Assembly: GCF_900110675.1 (NCBI RefSeq)
Contig: NZ_FOEN01000008.1
Coordinates: 43,615 to 107,614 of the forward strand
Direction of reading: 5' to 3'
Length of the DNA stretch: 64,000 bases
DNA from: Ignavigranum ruoffiae
GTDB taxonomy: Bacteria > Bacillota > Bacilli > Lactobacillales > Aerococcaceae
A program made the translations under genes and the position numbers. This document shows, one piece after another, positions 63,786-64,000 of the stretch (positions are counted from its first letter, which is position 1; each line of letters starts with the position of its first letter). Below the pieces are notes generated by a model, which worked only from the letters and a program-made list of their open reading frames with translations, did not search any database and was not told the DNA's origin.

Positions 63786-64000
63786 ACGCAAACTCACTTT
63801 ACCACATCTAATCGCAAATCAAAACACTTATCTTTCAAAGAACGGAGCCAAATTGAATTGTTGAAAAAACAAGGCTATTCTAACCGAGCCATTGCGCGAA
63901 TACTGGGACGGGCGCCCCAAACAATTCATAACGAAATCAAACGGGGTTCGGTGGAACAAGTCCGTCAACAAAAGCAACATGGGAAGGTTTATACCTATCA
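63783..64000 (+). mobile_element. IS30-family transposase, N-terminal part (cut by window edge)
   Basis: The frame starting at ATG 63783 runs off the right edge after 72 codons. Its N-terminal helix-turn-helix (HLSFKERSQIELLKKQGYSN, then RAIARILGRAPQTIHNEIKR) is typical of IS30 transposases. The catalytic DDE domain would lie outside the window, so intactness cannot be judged. A GAAGGA ribosome site precedes the start. Confidence 0.88.

Noticed and set aside
1..64000. CRISPR arrays, tRNA or rRNA genes, and prophage or defence modules.
   Set aside because: Reading the gaps showed no regularly spaced repeats, no tRNA-like cloverleaf with a T-arm box, and no phage or defence genes.

Overview
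The window is a contiguous piece of a low-to-moderate GC Firmicutes chromosome. The gutFRMCBA gene order, the SufCDSUB iron-sulfur operon, the number of PTS operons, the LPXTG surface protein with a class A sortase and the SD-rich starts all point to Lactobacillales. An Aerococcaceae-like genus (Aerococcus or Facklamia type) is my best guess, but no rRNA gene is present to settle it.

Region 1 (1-29,600) is almost entirely carbohydrate uptake. In order it holds: a sorbitol operon (gutF-gutR-gutM-EIIC-EIIBC-EIIA); transaldolase plus transketolase behind a promoter with a cre-like site; a BglG-type antiterminator with a galactitol-type EIIA-EIIC-EIIB PTS behind a leader terminator; a composite operon (class II aldolase, archaeal-type triosephosphate isomerase, YjbQ, a second glucitol-type PTS, a homoserine-dehydrogenase-like SAF oxidoreductase, a second GutM and a SorC-type regulator) whose substrate I cannot identify; an orphan galactitol-type EIIA; a mannose-family PTS with a Gfo/Idh oxidoreductase, ManO (DUF956) and mannose-6-phosphate isomerase; and a MurNAc operon (mupG-murQ-murP) with a RpiR-type regulator. 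Matches to the CcpA cre consensus lie at five of these promoters.

Region 2 (29,600-48,000) holds housekeeping and envelope genes: a CPBP membrane protease, sufCDSUB, an ElaA-type acetyltransferase, a secreted transglutaminase-like protein, a DUF2179 membrane protein, a very acidic secreted protein with PepSY-like segments, a TPR/HhH protein of unknown role, a heterodimeric ABC exporter on the minus strand, a BMP-family binding protein that lacks the usual lipobox cysteine, a low-molecular-weight phosphatase and a degenerate glutamate-5-kinase-like protein.

Region 3 (48,000-64,000) holds a minus-strand P2A cation ATPase whose leader looks like a yybP-ykoY manganese riboswitch with its terminator, a class A sortase next to an eight-repeat LPXTG protein, a YhdH-type oxidoreductase, an esterase, an ECF S component, a HAD phosphatase, a glycosyltransferase, a 23S rRNA uridine methyltransferase without the usual cluster cysteines, an AT-rich orphan, and the first part of an IS30-family element running off the right edge.

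The most unusual unit is the 11.7-19.0 kb composite operon. It pairs a complete glucitol-type PTS with enzymes that do not belong to sorbitol catabolism, and base composition changes abruptly inside it, so it looks like an uncharacterised polyol or sugar-phosphate pathway.
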